Positions 8,148 to 16,799 of a stretch of 57,487 bases of DNA are shown piece after piece. The stretch is from Arthrobacter silviterrae (GTDB lineage Bacteria > Actinomycetota > Actinomycetes > Actinomycetales > Micrococcaceae): assembly GCF_011045165.1 (NCBI RefSeq), contig NZ_JAAKZI010000030.1:1-57487 (forward strand). The letters run 5' to 3'. The notes beneath the pieces are model-generated. The model was not told where the DNA came from. It worked only from the letters and a program-made list of their open reading frames with translations, and searched no databases. The first letter of the stretch is position 1, and every line of letters begins with the position of its first letter. The position numbers were made by a program, and so were the translations under genes.

Positions 8148-8727
8148 CGTTGCGGATGGTTCCGTCCTTGACAATGACGCCGCCTCGTTCGGGAAGGCAA
8201 AGCACGCCACGGCCGCTTCGGGCATGGTGTGAGCGTGCAAGGCCAAGCAGCGCACCGGTGTAGTGGGGGAGCACGTCCAGTTCACCCAAGAGCCCCATGC
8301 CGGTAGTGTCCTGCAGGCCTGGATCATTCGGATCTGTTTCCCGTGCGATGCCGATATCGGCCCCCATCAGGATACCGCCGTAGACGAGCCCGCCACGGTC
8401 GAGAAAGGAACGCAGGGCCGGAAGCAGCCCTGAGGACTGAAGGGTGTCCAGTAAGTCAAAGGTGTTCCCGCCCGGAATGGCAATGATGTCCGTGCCTCCG
8501 AGGCCGCCGTCCATTCGCGCCTCGGTGGTGGTCCAGACATCGACATGTGAGGGATTGAACCGTTCGAGGGCGCCGGTGATCCAACGGCCGGCGCTTCGGC
8601 GGTCCTCAAGTCCACGGCGCGCAAACGGCCACACTGTTACCCGCAAGCCCGGGTGGAAGGCTTCGATCCACAAATTTGCCTCCTCGTCGTCTGATCCGCC
8701 GCCGCCAAGATAAATTGTCCCCGTCAT
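8065..8727 (-). pseudogene. S51 peptidase (PepE-like), copy A, catalytic Ser deleted
   Basis: A class I glutamine-amidotransferase-like S51 peptidase: MTGTIYLGGG start, DIIAIPGGNTFDLLDTL, GLQDTTGMGLLGELDVLPHY, GRGVLCLPERGGVIV. Copy B at 30173-30855 reads GGRVYGGSAGAILMG at the nucleophile elbow; here it is GGLVYGGILMG. Twelve bases are missing in frame between 8373 and 8374, so the catalytic Ser is gone. After TIRNV the frame enters the Rhs fragment in the wrong frame, so the native C-terminus is also lost. Predicted inactive. Confidence 0.85.
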
Positions 8728-8896
8728 GCAGTGATGATTTCATGCCCGCTACGAAATTCCTTGGCACGCCGCACTGTCGATGGCGCAGGCCCTCAGTCCC
8801 CAAACCAGGTCGGTGGTCAAGGCCTAGTGGCCGTGGTCAGTGCCGTGGCCGGAACGTTTTTCAATGGGGTGGAAGTCTGGCTGGCCATGGCGGCGG

Positions 8897-9568
8897 CTAT
8901 GAGCTGGTTATGGTGGTCCACTGGTTGAGGTTTGTGCGGGAATTCCGCGCTGGTGCTTCGATGTGGACCATGAGGGGCCCGCGGGCTGGTGTGGAGGTTT
9001 TGGTGGGGTACCAGGTCCGGTCCTGGTCCACGAGGATCAGGAGGCCGTCGTGGCTTCCCATGGAGGCGAAGGTGGTGGAGAGGTCGTAGTAGTGGGGGAT
9101 GCCCAGTTCCCTGGACAGCGTGGCTGCGGCGTCCAGGACGTTCTCGACGCCCATGCCGACTTCGCTGATGGAGAGCATGTGCGGGTTATCGCCTGCGGTG
9201 GGGGCCGTGCCGGCGTCGGCGTTGCGGGCGATGAATTCCAGGATGATGCCTTCAGGTCCCGGGAAGTAGAGGGAGCGGGATCCCCACTCTTCGGATCCGG
9301 CGATGACCTCGGAGCCGCCGGCCTTGATGAGGGGGACGCGGCGGGCCAGCCACTGGTGGGCGAGCTCAAATTCCTCGGGCGGGATGCCGAAGGCGAGGTG
9401 GTGTGCCCCGTCATACCGGTCTCCGGCGGTCAGTGTCAGGCGGCTGTGGCCGATAATGACCTCGACGCCGGCAAGCGTCGAGGTGACCGGCAGCCCGAGG
9501 GTGTCGCGGTAGAACCGGGCCGCTGTGGCGGGGTCGCGGGCGGTGAGGGTGACGTTGAGGATTTTCAT
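8897..9568 (-). CDS. Two-module VOC family protein in the SoxR regulon
   Basis: ATG 9568 (MKILNVTLTARDPATAARFYRDTLG) gives 223 residues. Two VOC modules are visible, residues 1-115 and about 125-220, the second weaker (LSISEVGMGVENVLDAAATLSRELG). The first keeps PGPEGIILEFI with Glu and HHLAF with His as candidate metal ligands. The role is probably binding or conversion of a hydrophobic or redox-active small molecule. A SoxR box with a 19-bp-spaced promoter drives it, and soxR is divergent, so induction by redox-cycling compounds is likely (inference). Confidence 0.85.
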   Translation of the reverse strand: MKILNVTLTARDPATAARFYRDTLGLPVTSTLAGVEVIIGHSRLTLTAGDRYDGAHHLAFGIPPEEFELAHQWLARRVPLIKAGGSEVIAGSEEWGSRSLYFPGPEGIILEFIARNADAGTAPTAGDNPHMLSISEVGMGVENVLDAAATLSRELGIPHYYDLSTTFASMGSHDGLLILVDQDRTWYPTKTSTPARGPLMVHIEAPARNSRTNLNQWTTITSS

Positions 9569-9628
9569 GTATGCGGTGCCTTCCAGGGGGGAATCGGGTG
9601 TTTGCCGTGGTGTTTGGGGTGCATGCCC

Positions 9629-9659
9629 ATGGAACCACCTCAAGTTTGCTTGAGGTCAA
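9629..9659 (-). promoter_or_regulatory. SoxR box and SoxR-type promoter of the VOC gene
   Basis: ACCTCAAGTTTGCTTGAGGT (9637-9656) matches the conserved SoxR operator core CCTCAAG-N4-CTTGAGG. On the minus strand it lies between TTGACC (9654-9659) and TTCCAT (9629-9634), a 19-bp spacer. That over-long spacer is the hallmark of MerR-family activated promoters. The site points at the VOC gene, not at soxR. Confidence 0.85.
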
Positions 9660-9684
9660 GACGGTGGGGTGCAATCATGGGTTC

Positions 9685-10164
9685 ATGGCCACTGCTGTCT
9701 CCAAGAGTTTGCTGCCCATCGGTGAGATTGCGGGCAGGGCGGGCCTGTCGGTGCCCACCGTGAGGTATTACGAGTCCCGCAAGTTGATCACTTCTGAACG
9801 GACGGCCGGGAACAAGCGGCTCTTTCGCCGGTACACGCTGCGGCGCTTGGCGATCATTGCGGCGGGGCAGCGGGTGGGCCTGACCCTGGCTGAGATTGGG
9901 GACGCGCTGGCGGAACTCCCGTTGGACAGGGCGCCGAGCCAGGAGCAGTGGCACCGGCTCAGCACGCACTGGGCGCAGTTGGTGGCCGCAAGAATCCGCC
10001 GGCTGGAAAAACTCCAGGGCTCCCTTGATGACTGCATTGGCTGCGGCTGCCTCTCCCTGAAGAAGTGCCACCTCTTCAACCCCGGGGACGAGGCCGCGGC
10101 CGAGGGCCCGGGATCGCGCTGGATCCGACAAAGCCTGGACGACCACGGGGACACGTGGGGCTGA
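9685..10164 (+). CDS. soxR: Redox-sensing MerR-family regulator SoxR
   Basis: ATG 9685 gives 159 residues. The N-terminal MerR winged helix LLPIGEIAGRAGLSVPTVRYYESRKLI is followed by a dimerisation helix (LVAARIRRLEKLQGSL). The [2Fe-2S] ligand loop is Cys117-x2-Cys120-x-Cys122-x5-Cys128 (CIGCGCLSLKKC), diagnostic for SoxR. SoxR is activated by oxidation of the cluster, in actinomycetes mainly by redox-active metabolites. No soxS is present; the only nearby target is the divergent VOC gene through the box at 9637-9656. Confidence 0.96.
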   Translation: MATAVSKSLLPIGEIAGRAGLSVPTVRYYESRKLITSERTAGNKRLFRRYTLRRLAIIAAGQRVGLTLAEIGDALAELPLDRAPSQEQWHRLSTHWAQLVAARIRRLEKLQGSLDDCIGCGCLSLKKCHLFNPGDEAAAEGPGSRWIRQSLDDHGDTWG

Positions 10165-10423
10165 ACCCGGATCCGGCCGTCACTGCCTTGGCGAGTCCCG
10201 GAGGGGTCGTGCACCGCGCTAAAAACCTCTGAGGGGATGTGTTGAGGGGTGGTGTAGTACGGAAGGTTGGGCCTGCGCGTACCGTCCACAGCCCTACCTT
10301 GGGCCGGTGGTCCCGGGAAATATTGCCGAATTACGTGACGTGGACGATTGATTCGACCGCGCCGGACTGCCTGCATTAACACAGGACGTCCTTGGCTGGC
10401 CGGCGGTGCCCGGTGCGGCGAGC
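10165..10423. other. 259-bp spacer between soxR and repeat R2
   Basis: No gene with coding character was found. The nearby open frames that enter the repeat are short and basic, and recur in repeat R2 copy B only with frame disruptions. Confidence 0.4.
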
Positions 10424-10481
10424 AGGGCGATCGGAGGGCCGAAAGTTCGCCGGCATGGCGCCGCGTCGAACGGACCCCAAA

Positions 10482-10505
10482 AAAACCGCGGAATTCCGCG
10501 GTTTT
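10482..10505. terminator. Perfect 24-bp palindrome, possible bidirectional terminator
   Basis: CCGCGGAATTCCGCGG is framed by AAAA on the left and TTTT on the right, so either strand can form a GC hairpin followed by a U run. Copy B keeps an 18-bp core at 23846-23863 without the A and T runs. Confidence 0.55.
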
Positions 10506-10579
10506 ACGCTTGCAGATTGAAAAACGTGGCGACAAAATGGGGCCTGTTTGGACTCCGAACAGGCCAAAAACGTGACCAA

Positions 10580-10610
10580 GTTTTCGTTCAAAAACGTGAG
10601 TAAAGCGTGA
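10580..10610 (+). repeat. 31-bp repeat, unit A1
   Basis: Begins GTTTTCGTTCAAAAACGTGA. The same unit occurs at 10815-10845 (A2), 23941-23971 (B1) and 24175-24205 (B2). Within each R2 copy the two units sit 234-235 bp apart and flank the tRNA 3' end. Confidence 0.8.
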
Positions 10611-10668
10611 TTTGGCCCCTTCTGCGGACCCGGCAGAAACAGTAAAGCCGCAGGTCAGAGGCCCTTTT

Positions 10669-10696
10669 TGGTGCCCCGGGCCGGACTCGAACCGGC
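10669..10696 (-). repeat. tRNA 3'-end fragment (putative att site), copy A
   Basis: Read on the minus strand: a 5-bp T stem GCCGG/CCGGC around loop TTCGAGT, a 7-nt acceptor strand CCGGGGC, discriminator A and CCA. No matching 5' acceptor strand GCCCCGG is found about 45-50 nt upstream, so this is a tRNA tail and not a tRNA gene. Such tails are usual attachment-site remnants. The same 28 nt occur at 24030-24057. Confidence 0.7.
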
Positions 10697-10814
10697 GGCC
10701 AAGAGAAACCCAGGAACCTCATGCCAACAGGCTTCAACCGACGCCAAGAACCGCCAAATTCCGGAGGGAGTGCAGGACAACGGGGCCCCTTTGGCATGCC
10801 AATAATTGGCACGG

Positions 10815-10845
10815 GTTTTCGTTCAAAAACGTGAGTAAAACGTGA
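10815..10845 (+). repeat. 31-bp repeat, unit A2
   Basis: Second unit within R2 copy A. It differs from unit A1 at one position near the 3' end. Confidence 0.8.
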
Positions 10846-11055
10846 CGAGGCCGGCCGCGCAGCGCCGGATATGCCGTTTGACGGCCGTTTGCAGGTTCAT
10901 CGACATGGCGGACCGCATGTCACTGGTTGTGAATGGAGGTCCGTCACTGTTCACCAATTCCGGTTGTTTGAGGCGTGGTCTCGACCCCACCAGTCATGTG
11001 TCCATTATCGGTCGTGAATTGTGTTTTTGGTGACGCTTTGTTGGGGGAGTGGAGT

Positions 11056-11967
11056 ACTACCCACCCCAAGTTGGTGGCCATTTGCCTCTGACTGGCCGAC
11101 CTGGTCAGCCTAAATTGGGGTCAATTTCGTGAGCCAAACTGAGAACAGTTTAACAGCGAACAGGTGGTAGGCCGGAGAATCTCCGTGGTGTTTGCCGAGG
11201 GGGGAATGGGTGAGGATGATGACGGAAGCAGTGGCGGCAGGCACTAAGAAGGAGTTAAAAGCTGAGGGCCCCGCAACTCCTGGCCGCGGGACCCTCAGTA
11301 ATCCATAACAGGGAACCTGCCCCTGTCTTCTACTACAGTTTACTACTGTGAACAGGCGCGAGCAAAGAAGTGTTGAGGATGTACTCGGTGCTTCCTCGAA
11401 AGGGCGCCCCAAACAATGACGGGACAGCCACGGTAGGTGACCCGGCGTCGATTGCGTGCGGATTTGAGCTTGGCAGACGCCCTCAGAGCGATGCCTATGA
11501 CGACGATGGTTTTTTGTGCCAAGGCTTCCCCTCACTGCTGTTGAAAACGTCCCGGCTGCCGAATTTGGGACCTGTGAAGCCCATAGAGAAGGTCGAAGGA
11601 GTCAGGGGCGGGCCAGCAGTTCAGACCTCGTTGTCGAGAATTCGTCTTCAGTGAGAATTCCTGGATCCCGGAGCGAAGCAAGTTTTCTAGTTTGCTTCGG
11701 GACATCGGGTCTGATCACAGAGGTCGATGCGAGGACCCCGGCGTGCACTCGGGACTGCACCGACCATCCGCCGTTCCCGGACAGTTTGCGACCACTGACC
11801 CCTTGGAATCAATCATCTGGGGGAGGGAGCTGAGCGGACTGGCGGAACCAATTTCTGGTCGTTCGCTGTAGGCCTCGACGTCTGCGTCTTTGGCCCGTTG
11901 GGCCGTGACTTGGTGATGTCTGGTGTGCCATTGCCCGAGAAGTGGGTGAAATTCGGAGGCAACATGA
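11056..11967. other. 0.9-kb region without a recognisable gene
   Basis: No open frame here has convincing coding character or a good ribosome site. A hairpin-capable inverted repeat lies at 11262-11298 (arms CTGAGGG and CCCTCAG with inner CCCGC and GCGGG). It may be decayed DNA at the island edge. Confidence 0.4.
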
Positions 11968-11997
11968 TTGACACATCCCTCCAGAGTGTTTTATGGT
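11968..11997 (+). promoter_or_regulatory. Putative promoter of the fructan operon
   Basis: TTGACA at 11968-11973 and TATGGT at 11992-11997 are separated by 18 bp. The palindromic operator starts about 10 bp downstream, so a bound repressor would cover the transcription start. Confidence 0.55.
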
Positions 11998-12007
11998 TTA
12001 TCTCACA

Positions 12008-12042
12008 CCATCTAACGCGCGTTAGATAAGCGCGTTAGATGG
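12008..12042. promoter_or_regulatory. LacI-type operator with a double palindrome
   Basis: ATCTAACGCGCGTTAGAT (12010-12027) is a perfect 18-bp CG-centred palindrome of LacI-family type. A third half-site at 12030-12042 makes a second, wider palindrome with 13-bp arms (CCATCTAACGCGC and its complement) and a 9-nt centre. It lies 42 bp before the lacI-type start codon. The same site was not seen elsewhere in the window, so the regulator probably controls its own operon. Confidence 0.8.
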
Positions 12043-12083
12043 TCTGTTTGTCCAGTAGATGTCAACGAACGGATTATTCAACG

Positions 12084-13121
12084 ATGAACGAGCCACTTCG
12101 CGCCAAAGTGACCATGTTGGACGTGGCGAACCACGCCAAGGTTTCGCGGACCACTGTCTCGTTCGTTCTGAGTGGAAACACCGACGCTGGGATCTCAGAT
12201 GAGACGCGCTTACGCGTACAGAAGGCGGTCTCAGAACTCGGCTATCGACCGAACGCAAGTGCTCGAGCCTTGGCTTCCAAGGAATCGAAGCTGTATGGGC
12301 TGATCACCGAAATTGTCACCGGTCCATACGCGATGGACATTGTTCGCGGCGCGCAGGAGCAGGCGGCCCTGGAAGGGCGAATGCTGCTGATTGCCAGCAC
12401 CGATGGGACCGATAAGTCGGAACGCAAGGCGATCGAAATGATGCTTGAGCACCGAGTCGCGGGGTTGATCTACGCTACGGCATGGCACCGCGGCGTGAAT
12501 TTGCCCGATACCATCAGCGAGGTTCCCGCCGTTCTGGTCCACTGCTTTGACCAGAACGGCAAATTACCGTCCATCACTCCGGATGAAAGAGCAGGCGGAC
12601 ACACTGCCGCCATGAGACTAATCGATGCCGGCCACCGCCGGATCGGGATGATCAATTTGGATCCAACTATTCCCGCCGCCATCGGTCGACGTGAGGGATA
12701 CACCTTCGCGCTGGCTCAAGAGGGCATTGCACTGGATGAAGGCCTCATTATCAATGCAGGCGGTGAGGCTGACCAGGGCTACCAGGCGGCCTTCTCGCTT
12801 CTCAATGCCGCCGACCCGCCCACGGCCATCTTCTGTGCCACAGACCGCATGGCCATGGGTGCTTATGACGCCATTAAGGAACGCGGGCTGACCATTGGCG
12901 AAGACGTCTCCGTGATTGGCTTCGACAACCAGGAACTTATTTCCAACTATCTGCGCCCCAGCTTGACCACAATCGCGCTGCCCTTTCGAGAGATGGCTGC
13001 CTTGGGCGTCAGGTCCCTGGCAGAAATTGCCTCGGGGAACTACGGCCCGGTCCGTGAAACTCTCGTGGGTTGTTCGCTCATTGAGCGGAGTTCCGTAGGC
13101 GTTCCGCACAGATCCCGCTAG
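12084..13121 (+). CDS. LacI-family transcriptional repressor of fructan utilisation
   Basis: ATG 12084 gives 345 residues. The N-terminal helix-turn-helix VTMLDVANHAKVSRTTVSFVLSG and hinge NASARALAS are canonical. The periplasmic-binding-like effector domain follows, with TAIFCATDRMAMGAYDAIKERGLTIGEDVSVIGFDN and PSLTTIALPFREMAALG. It probably binds the operator at 12008-12042 and senses fructose or a fructo-oligosaccharide (inference from neighbours). The SBP gene starts 72 bp downstream on the same strand, so lacI and the transport genes are probably one autoregulated operon. Confidence 0.93.
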   Translation: MNEPLRAKVTMLDVANHAKVSRTTVSFVLSGNTDAGISDETRLRVQKAVSELGYRPNASARALASKESKLYGLITEIVTGPYAMDIVRGAQEQAALEGRMLLIASTDGTDKSERKAIEMMLEHRVAGLIYATAWHRGVNLPDTISEVPAVLVHCFDQNGKLPSITPDERAGGHTAAMRLIDAGHRRIGMINLDPTIPAAIGRREGYTFALAQEGIALDEGLIINAGGEADQGYQAAFSLLNAADPPTAIFCATDRMAMGAYDAIKERGLTIGEDVSVIGFDNQELISNYLRPSLTTIALPFREMAALGVRSLAEIASGNYGPVRETLVGCSLIERSSVGVPHRSR

Positions 13122-13193
13122 ACAACCCCACGCTTCAACACACCCCTCTCCCTTCATACCCTCATTCAGATCTACGACGAATTGAGCTACCTC

Positions 13194-14858
13194 ATGCCCA
13201 AAAATAAGCGCTCCACATCCCTGACTATCCTTGCCGCATCCGCAGTTCTAGGTGCCATGGCCCTCTCTGGTTGCAGTGGCGTCCACGGCGCCAGTGCAGG
13301 CAAGACTTCAGACGGAATTCTGCGCATCCCACGCGAAGACACCGCCACCTTCACCGCCAACTTCAACCCGTTTTCCCCCACCGCGCTGCCCATGACCACT
13401 CAGGCAGTCTTTGAGCCGCTGCTCATTGTCAACCCCATGACTGGCAAGGCTGTCCCGTGGCTGGGCAAGTCCTGGACCGTTGACCCCGACGGCAAGGGCG
13501 TGACCTTCACGCTGCGCAGCGATGTCAAGTGGTCGGACGGACAGCCCATGACAGCGGCTGACGTTGTCAGCACCTTCACCTTGGCCCAGAAGATCCAGGG
13601 CGGCTATTCCTACCTTTCAAAAGTTAGCGCGGTCAACCCGACCACTGTGCGCTTTGATTTCAACAAGGCTTACTCACCCGGGTTGTACGAGATCGGCGCC
13701 CAGGTCATTGTGCCGGAACACGTCTGGTCCAAGGTCAGCGACCCCGCCAAGTTCACCAATGCCAACCCGGTAGGAACTGGCCCGTACACGAAGGTTTCGC
13801 ATTTCCAGACCCAGTCCTATGAGCTGGATAAGAACCCGAACTACTGGCAGCCGCAGAAGCAGCAGATCAACGGGATTGAAATGCTGGCGTTTGCAGGCAA
13901 CTCCGGCGCCAACCTGGCCTTTGAAAACGGTGACGTTGACTGGAGCGATCAGTTCATTCCCTCGATCCAAAAGAGCTATGTCGACAAGGATCCGGCACAC
14001 CGCAAATTCTGGTACCCCACAACTGGAGGCACCATCCAGTGGCAGTTGAACACCACCAAAGCGCCGTTCAATGACGTGAACGTCCGGAAGGCGTTGAGTA
14101 TGGCAGTGGATCGCAGCCAGGTGGCAACTTTGGGCGAGTCAAGCTACACGCATCCCGCAGACTGCACAGGACTCACCGACGGGTATGCCAGCTGGAAGGA
14201 CGCCTCCATTGTCAACAGCTGCGATTGGACGAAACTCAACGTCGCAGAGGCCAACAAGATGCTTGACGCGGCCGGTTACCCGCGCGGCGCCAACGGCATC
14301 CGCACGCTCAAGTCGGGCAAGCCTTTCGCCTTCTCGATTTCCGTGGGCTCGGCGTCCTCTGACTGGATCTCCGTGGCACAGGTGATTGCCAAGAACATGC
14401 AGGCAATCGGGGTCCAGATGACTGTCAGCTCACCGGACTGGTCCCAGGTGGTTGACGGCTACTCCAAGGGAACCTTCGATACCGGAATCGTCTGGACGAA
14501 CGACGCGACAACCCCATACGAGTTCTACCGTGGCGAGATGTCACAAAACAGTGTAGTGCCGGTCGGTACGTCCGCTAATGAGAACTACCACCGCTTCGGT
14601 GATGCTCAGGCCACGAGCCTCCTAAACCAGATGGCGGCAACATCGGATCCGGCCAAGCAGAAGACGATCGTGGACCAATTGCAGGCCCGGTTCAATACCA
14701 CGGCACCGGCGATTCCCCTGTTCCCGAGCCCGGTCTGGGGCGCGTACTCAGACCAAAACTTCACCGGCTGGCCCACCGCTACTGACCCCTATGCAACCCT
14801 TTCGGCACGCTCCAGCACCACCACCTTGGTGCTGACGTCGCTCAAACCAGTGAAGTAG
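13194..14858 (+). CDS. Family-5 solute-binding lipoprotein of ABC importer
   Basis: ATG 13194 is chosen; TTG 13182 is in frame. The signal is that of a lipoprotein, with lipobox ALSGC and Cys27. The mature part is a cluster C (DppA/OppA) binding protein: FTANFNPFSPTALPMTTQAVFEPLLI, VKWSDGQPMTAADVV, and NVRKALSMAVDRSQVA. Family members bind peptides, but also oligosaccharides in several bacteria. Here all downstream enzymes act on fructans, so the ligand is inferred to be fructo-oligosaccharide. It heads an uninterrupted five-gene transporter operon. Confidence 0.92.
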   Translation: MPKNKRSTSLTILAASAVLGAMALSGCSGVHGASAGKTSDGILRIPREDTATFTANFNPFSPTALPMTTQAVFEPLLIVNPMTGKAVPWLGKSWTVDPDGKGVTFTLRSDVKWSDGQPMTAADVVSTFTLAQKIQGGYSYLSKVSAVNPTTVRFDFNKAYSPGLYEIGAQVIVPEHVWSKVSDPAKFTNANPVGTGPYTKVSHFQTQSYELDKNPNYWQPQKQQINGIEMLAFAGNSGANLAFENGDVDWSDQFIPSIQKSYVDKDPAHRKFWYPTTGGTIQWQLNTTKAPFNDVNVRKALSMAVDRSQVATLGESSYTHPADCTGLTDGYASWKDASIVNSCDWTKLNVAEANKMLDAAGYPRGANGIRTLKSGKPFAFSISVGSASSDWISVAQVIAKNMQAIGVQMTVSSPDWSQVVDGYSKGTFDTGIVWTNDATTPYEFYRGEMSQNSVVPVGTSANENYHRFGDAQATSLLNQMAATSDPAKQKTIVDQLQARFNTTAPAIPLFPSPVWGAYSDQNFTGWPTATDPYATLSARSSTTTLVLTSLKPVK

Positions 14859-14868
14859 CAGGCACCCA

Positions 14869-15846
14869 ATGAGGTTTCTTCTGCGCAGGCTCGGGTTTTA
14901 CCTGATCGCTTTCTGGGCCTGCATCACGCTCAACTTCTTTCTCCCGCGGCTGATGCCCGGCGATCCTGTCAGTCGCATGTTTGCCCAGGTCCAGACTCAA
15001 ATGCGTCCGGACCAGATAGCAGCGCTGCGCCAGCTTTTCGGCCTGACCAACAAGCCGTTGTGGCAGCAGTACCTTGACTACATCGGCAATATTTTCCGGG
15101 GCAACATGGGTATTTCCCTCTCCCGTTTCCCGACACCGGTTTCCTCGGTGATCAGCTCCGAAATTGGCTGGACGCTGTTGCTGGGTGCCACGTCCTTGAT
15201 TATCGCCGTCGTGCTTGGAAATCTGCTGGGCATCATTGCCGCGTGGAGGCGGGGGAAGTTCCTGGACTCGGTATTCCCGCCATTGCTCGTCTTTGTAGGC
15301 TCGTTTCCCTACTTCTGGCTCGCCATGGCGGCCCTGTACCTCTTCGGCATCGTGTTGGGTTGGTTCCCGCTCAACCACGCATTTACCGACGGTGTGGAGC
15401 CTTCGTTCAGCTTCAGTTACGTGGCCGACGTCGCCAATCACCTTGTGCTGCCAGCGCTGACCATTGTTTTGGTCTCCATTGGCGGGTGGATGCTGGGCAT
15501 GCGAAACACCATGATTGCCACCACGGCCGAGGACTACATCACCATGGCCCGGGCCAAGGGCTTGCGCTCCGGGCGAATCATGTTCCACTACGCGGCCCGG
15601 AACGCCATGTTGCCCTCGATCACTGCCTTCGGTATGTCCCTGGGCTTCGTGGTCGGTGGCGCCCTGCTGACCGAGACGGTCTTTGCCTACCCCGGCATTG
15701 GCTATCAACTCCTGAATTCCGTGCAGGCCCTGGATTATCCGCTGACCCAGGGAATCTTCCTGACGATTACGACCGCGGTACTGGCAGCGAACTTCCTCGT
15801 CGACATCATCTACGTACGCCTGGACCCTCGGGTCCGGGTCAGCTAA
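14869..15846 (+). CDS. ABC permease, DppB type
   Basis: A 325-residue inner-membrane subunit with six TM helices in the DppB/OppB arrangement. The N-terminal MRFLLRRLGFYLIAFWACITLNFFLPRLMPGDP is the family signature. The EAA loop is seen as EDYITMARAKGLRSGRIMFHYAARNAMLP, which contacts the ATPases. It starts 10 bp after the SBP stop. With the next gene it forms the transmembrane channel. Confidence 0.94.
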   Translation: MRFLLRRLGFYLIAFWACITLNFFLPRLMPGDPVSRMFAQVQTQMRPDQIAALRQLFGLTNKPLWQQYLDYIGNIFRGNMGISLSRFPTPVSSVISSEIGWTLLLGATSLIIAVVLGNLLGIIAAWRRGKFLDSVFPPLLVFVGSFPYFWLAMAALYLFGIVLGWFPLNHAFTDGVEPSFSFSYVADVANHLVLPALTIVLVSIGGWMLGMRNTMIATTAEDYITMARAKGLRSGRIMFHYAARNAMLPSITAFGMSLGFVVGGALLTETVFAYPGIGYQLLNSVQALDYPLTQGIFLTITTAVLAANFLVDIIYVRLDPRVRVS

Positions 15847-15858
15847 GGACTCCTCGCC

Positions 15859-16797
15859 ATGTCAATTTCCCAGTCACAACGGCAAACCAGCACCTCAGGA
15901 GACACCAAGACCCCGCCGTCTGCCCCACGAAGCATCTTTTCCAAGGTCACCGGCGGCGGACTTGCCCACGGCCTGCTCACCAATAAAAAGGCACTGTTTG
16001 GATTGACCATTCTGTTCCTCTTCGTCGTGCTGGCGGTCCTGGCACCTGTGCTGATGCCAGGCAACCCGTCGAATTTCACCGCGGATGTCTCGGCCGCCCC
16101 GTCAGCAGATCATTGGCTCGGTACCACGGCCAAGGGCCAGGACGTCCTGGCCCTGACCCTGTGGGGATCGCGAAGCTCACTGTCAGTCGGCTTCGCGGTG
16201 GGGCTCATCGCCACCTTCATCGGTTGCCTGGTCGGCATTGCCTCGGCCTACTTCGGCAAAGTAACCGATGAGTTACTCTCGCTGCTGACCAATATTTTCC
16301 TCCTGATCCCGGGACTGCCCCTGCTGGTTGTGCTTGCCGCGTTCCTGCCGCCGGGACCCGCGACAGTTGTCATCGTCCTAGTCATTACCGGCTGGGCCGG
16401 CAGCGCACGTGTGCTGCGATCTCAAGCACTCTCGATTCGCGGCAAGGACTTTCTAGCGTCGGCCATCGTCACAGGTGAAAAGACGTGGCGGATCATGTTC
16501 CTGGAGATCATGCCGAACATGGCATCGATCGTCATGAGCACGCTGCTGGGTTGCATTATCTACGGCATTGGCGCCCAAGCAGGATTGGAGTTCCTGGGCC
16601 TAGGCGACACCTCTTCAGTGAGCTGGGGAACCAATCTGTATTGGGCTAATAACGACGGCGCCATGATGACAGGTGATTGGTGGGTTCTTATTCCCTCGGG
16701 TCTGGCCATCGCACTGATTGCCTTTGCCCTGGCCATGATCAACTACGCCGTTGACGAGGTCACTAACCCTCGCCTGCGGGCAGAAAAGAAAGACTAA
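15859..16797 (+). CDS. ABC permease, DppC type
   Basis: A 312-residue DppC/OppC-like permease. A soluble N-terminus is followed by the first TM helix (FGLTILFLFVVLAVLAPVLMPG), HWLGTTAKGQDVLALTLWGSRSSLSVG and the EAA loop RGKDFLASAIVTGEKTWRIMFLEIMPN. The gene begins 12 bp after the DppB-type gene. It pairs with it as the second half of the translocation pore. Confidence 0.94.
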   Translation: MSISQSQRQTSTSGDTKTPPSAPRSIFSKVTGGGLAHGLLTNKKALFGLTILFLFVVLAVLAPVLMPGNPSNFTADVSAAPSADHWLGTTAKGQDVLALTLWGSRSSLSVGFAVGLIATFIGCLVGIASAYFGKVTDELLSLLTNIFLLIPGLPLLVVLAAFLPPGPATVVIVLVITGWAGSARVLRSQALSIRGKDFLASAIVTGEKTWRIMFLEIMPNMASIVMSTLLGCIIYGIGAQAGLEFLGLGDTSSVSWGTNLYWANNDGAMMTGDWWVLIPSGLAIALIAFALAMINYAVDEVTNPRLRAEKKD

Positions 16798-16799
16798 CT

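Larger units (their letters stand above)
10424..11055. repeat. ~0.63-kb direct repeat R2, copy A (left border of fructan island)
   Basis: This segment recurs in the same orientation at about 23784-24420. Similarity is high for the first ~430 bp and weaker towards the end, where GTTGGGGGAG still matches. It holds a 24-bp palindrome, a tRNA 3' end and two copies of a 31-bp repeat. The two R2 copies flank the whole fructan-utilisation gene set. No protein gene in it looks real. Confidence 0.85.

Noticed and set aside
10376-10591. Minus-strand open frame of 71 codons in repeat R2, with a similar frame in copy B
   Set aside because: The frame is conserved only because the DNA is repeated; the two copies shift frame relative to each other and the product is basic and without domains.
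10669-10745. A complete tRNA gene at the tRNA-like tail
   Set aside because: The T arm and CCA are clear, but no 5' acceptor strand, D arm or anticodon arm can be found on the minus strand, in either copy.
14842-15708. 288-codon minus-strand open frame across the DppB-type gene
   Set aside because: It is a GC-rich shadow on the opposite strand; the plus strand encodes a textbook permease with matching operon spacing.
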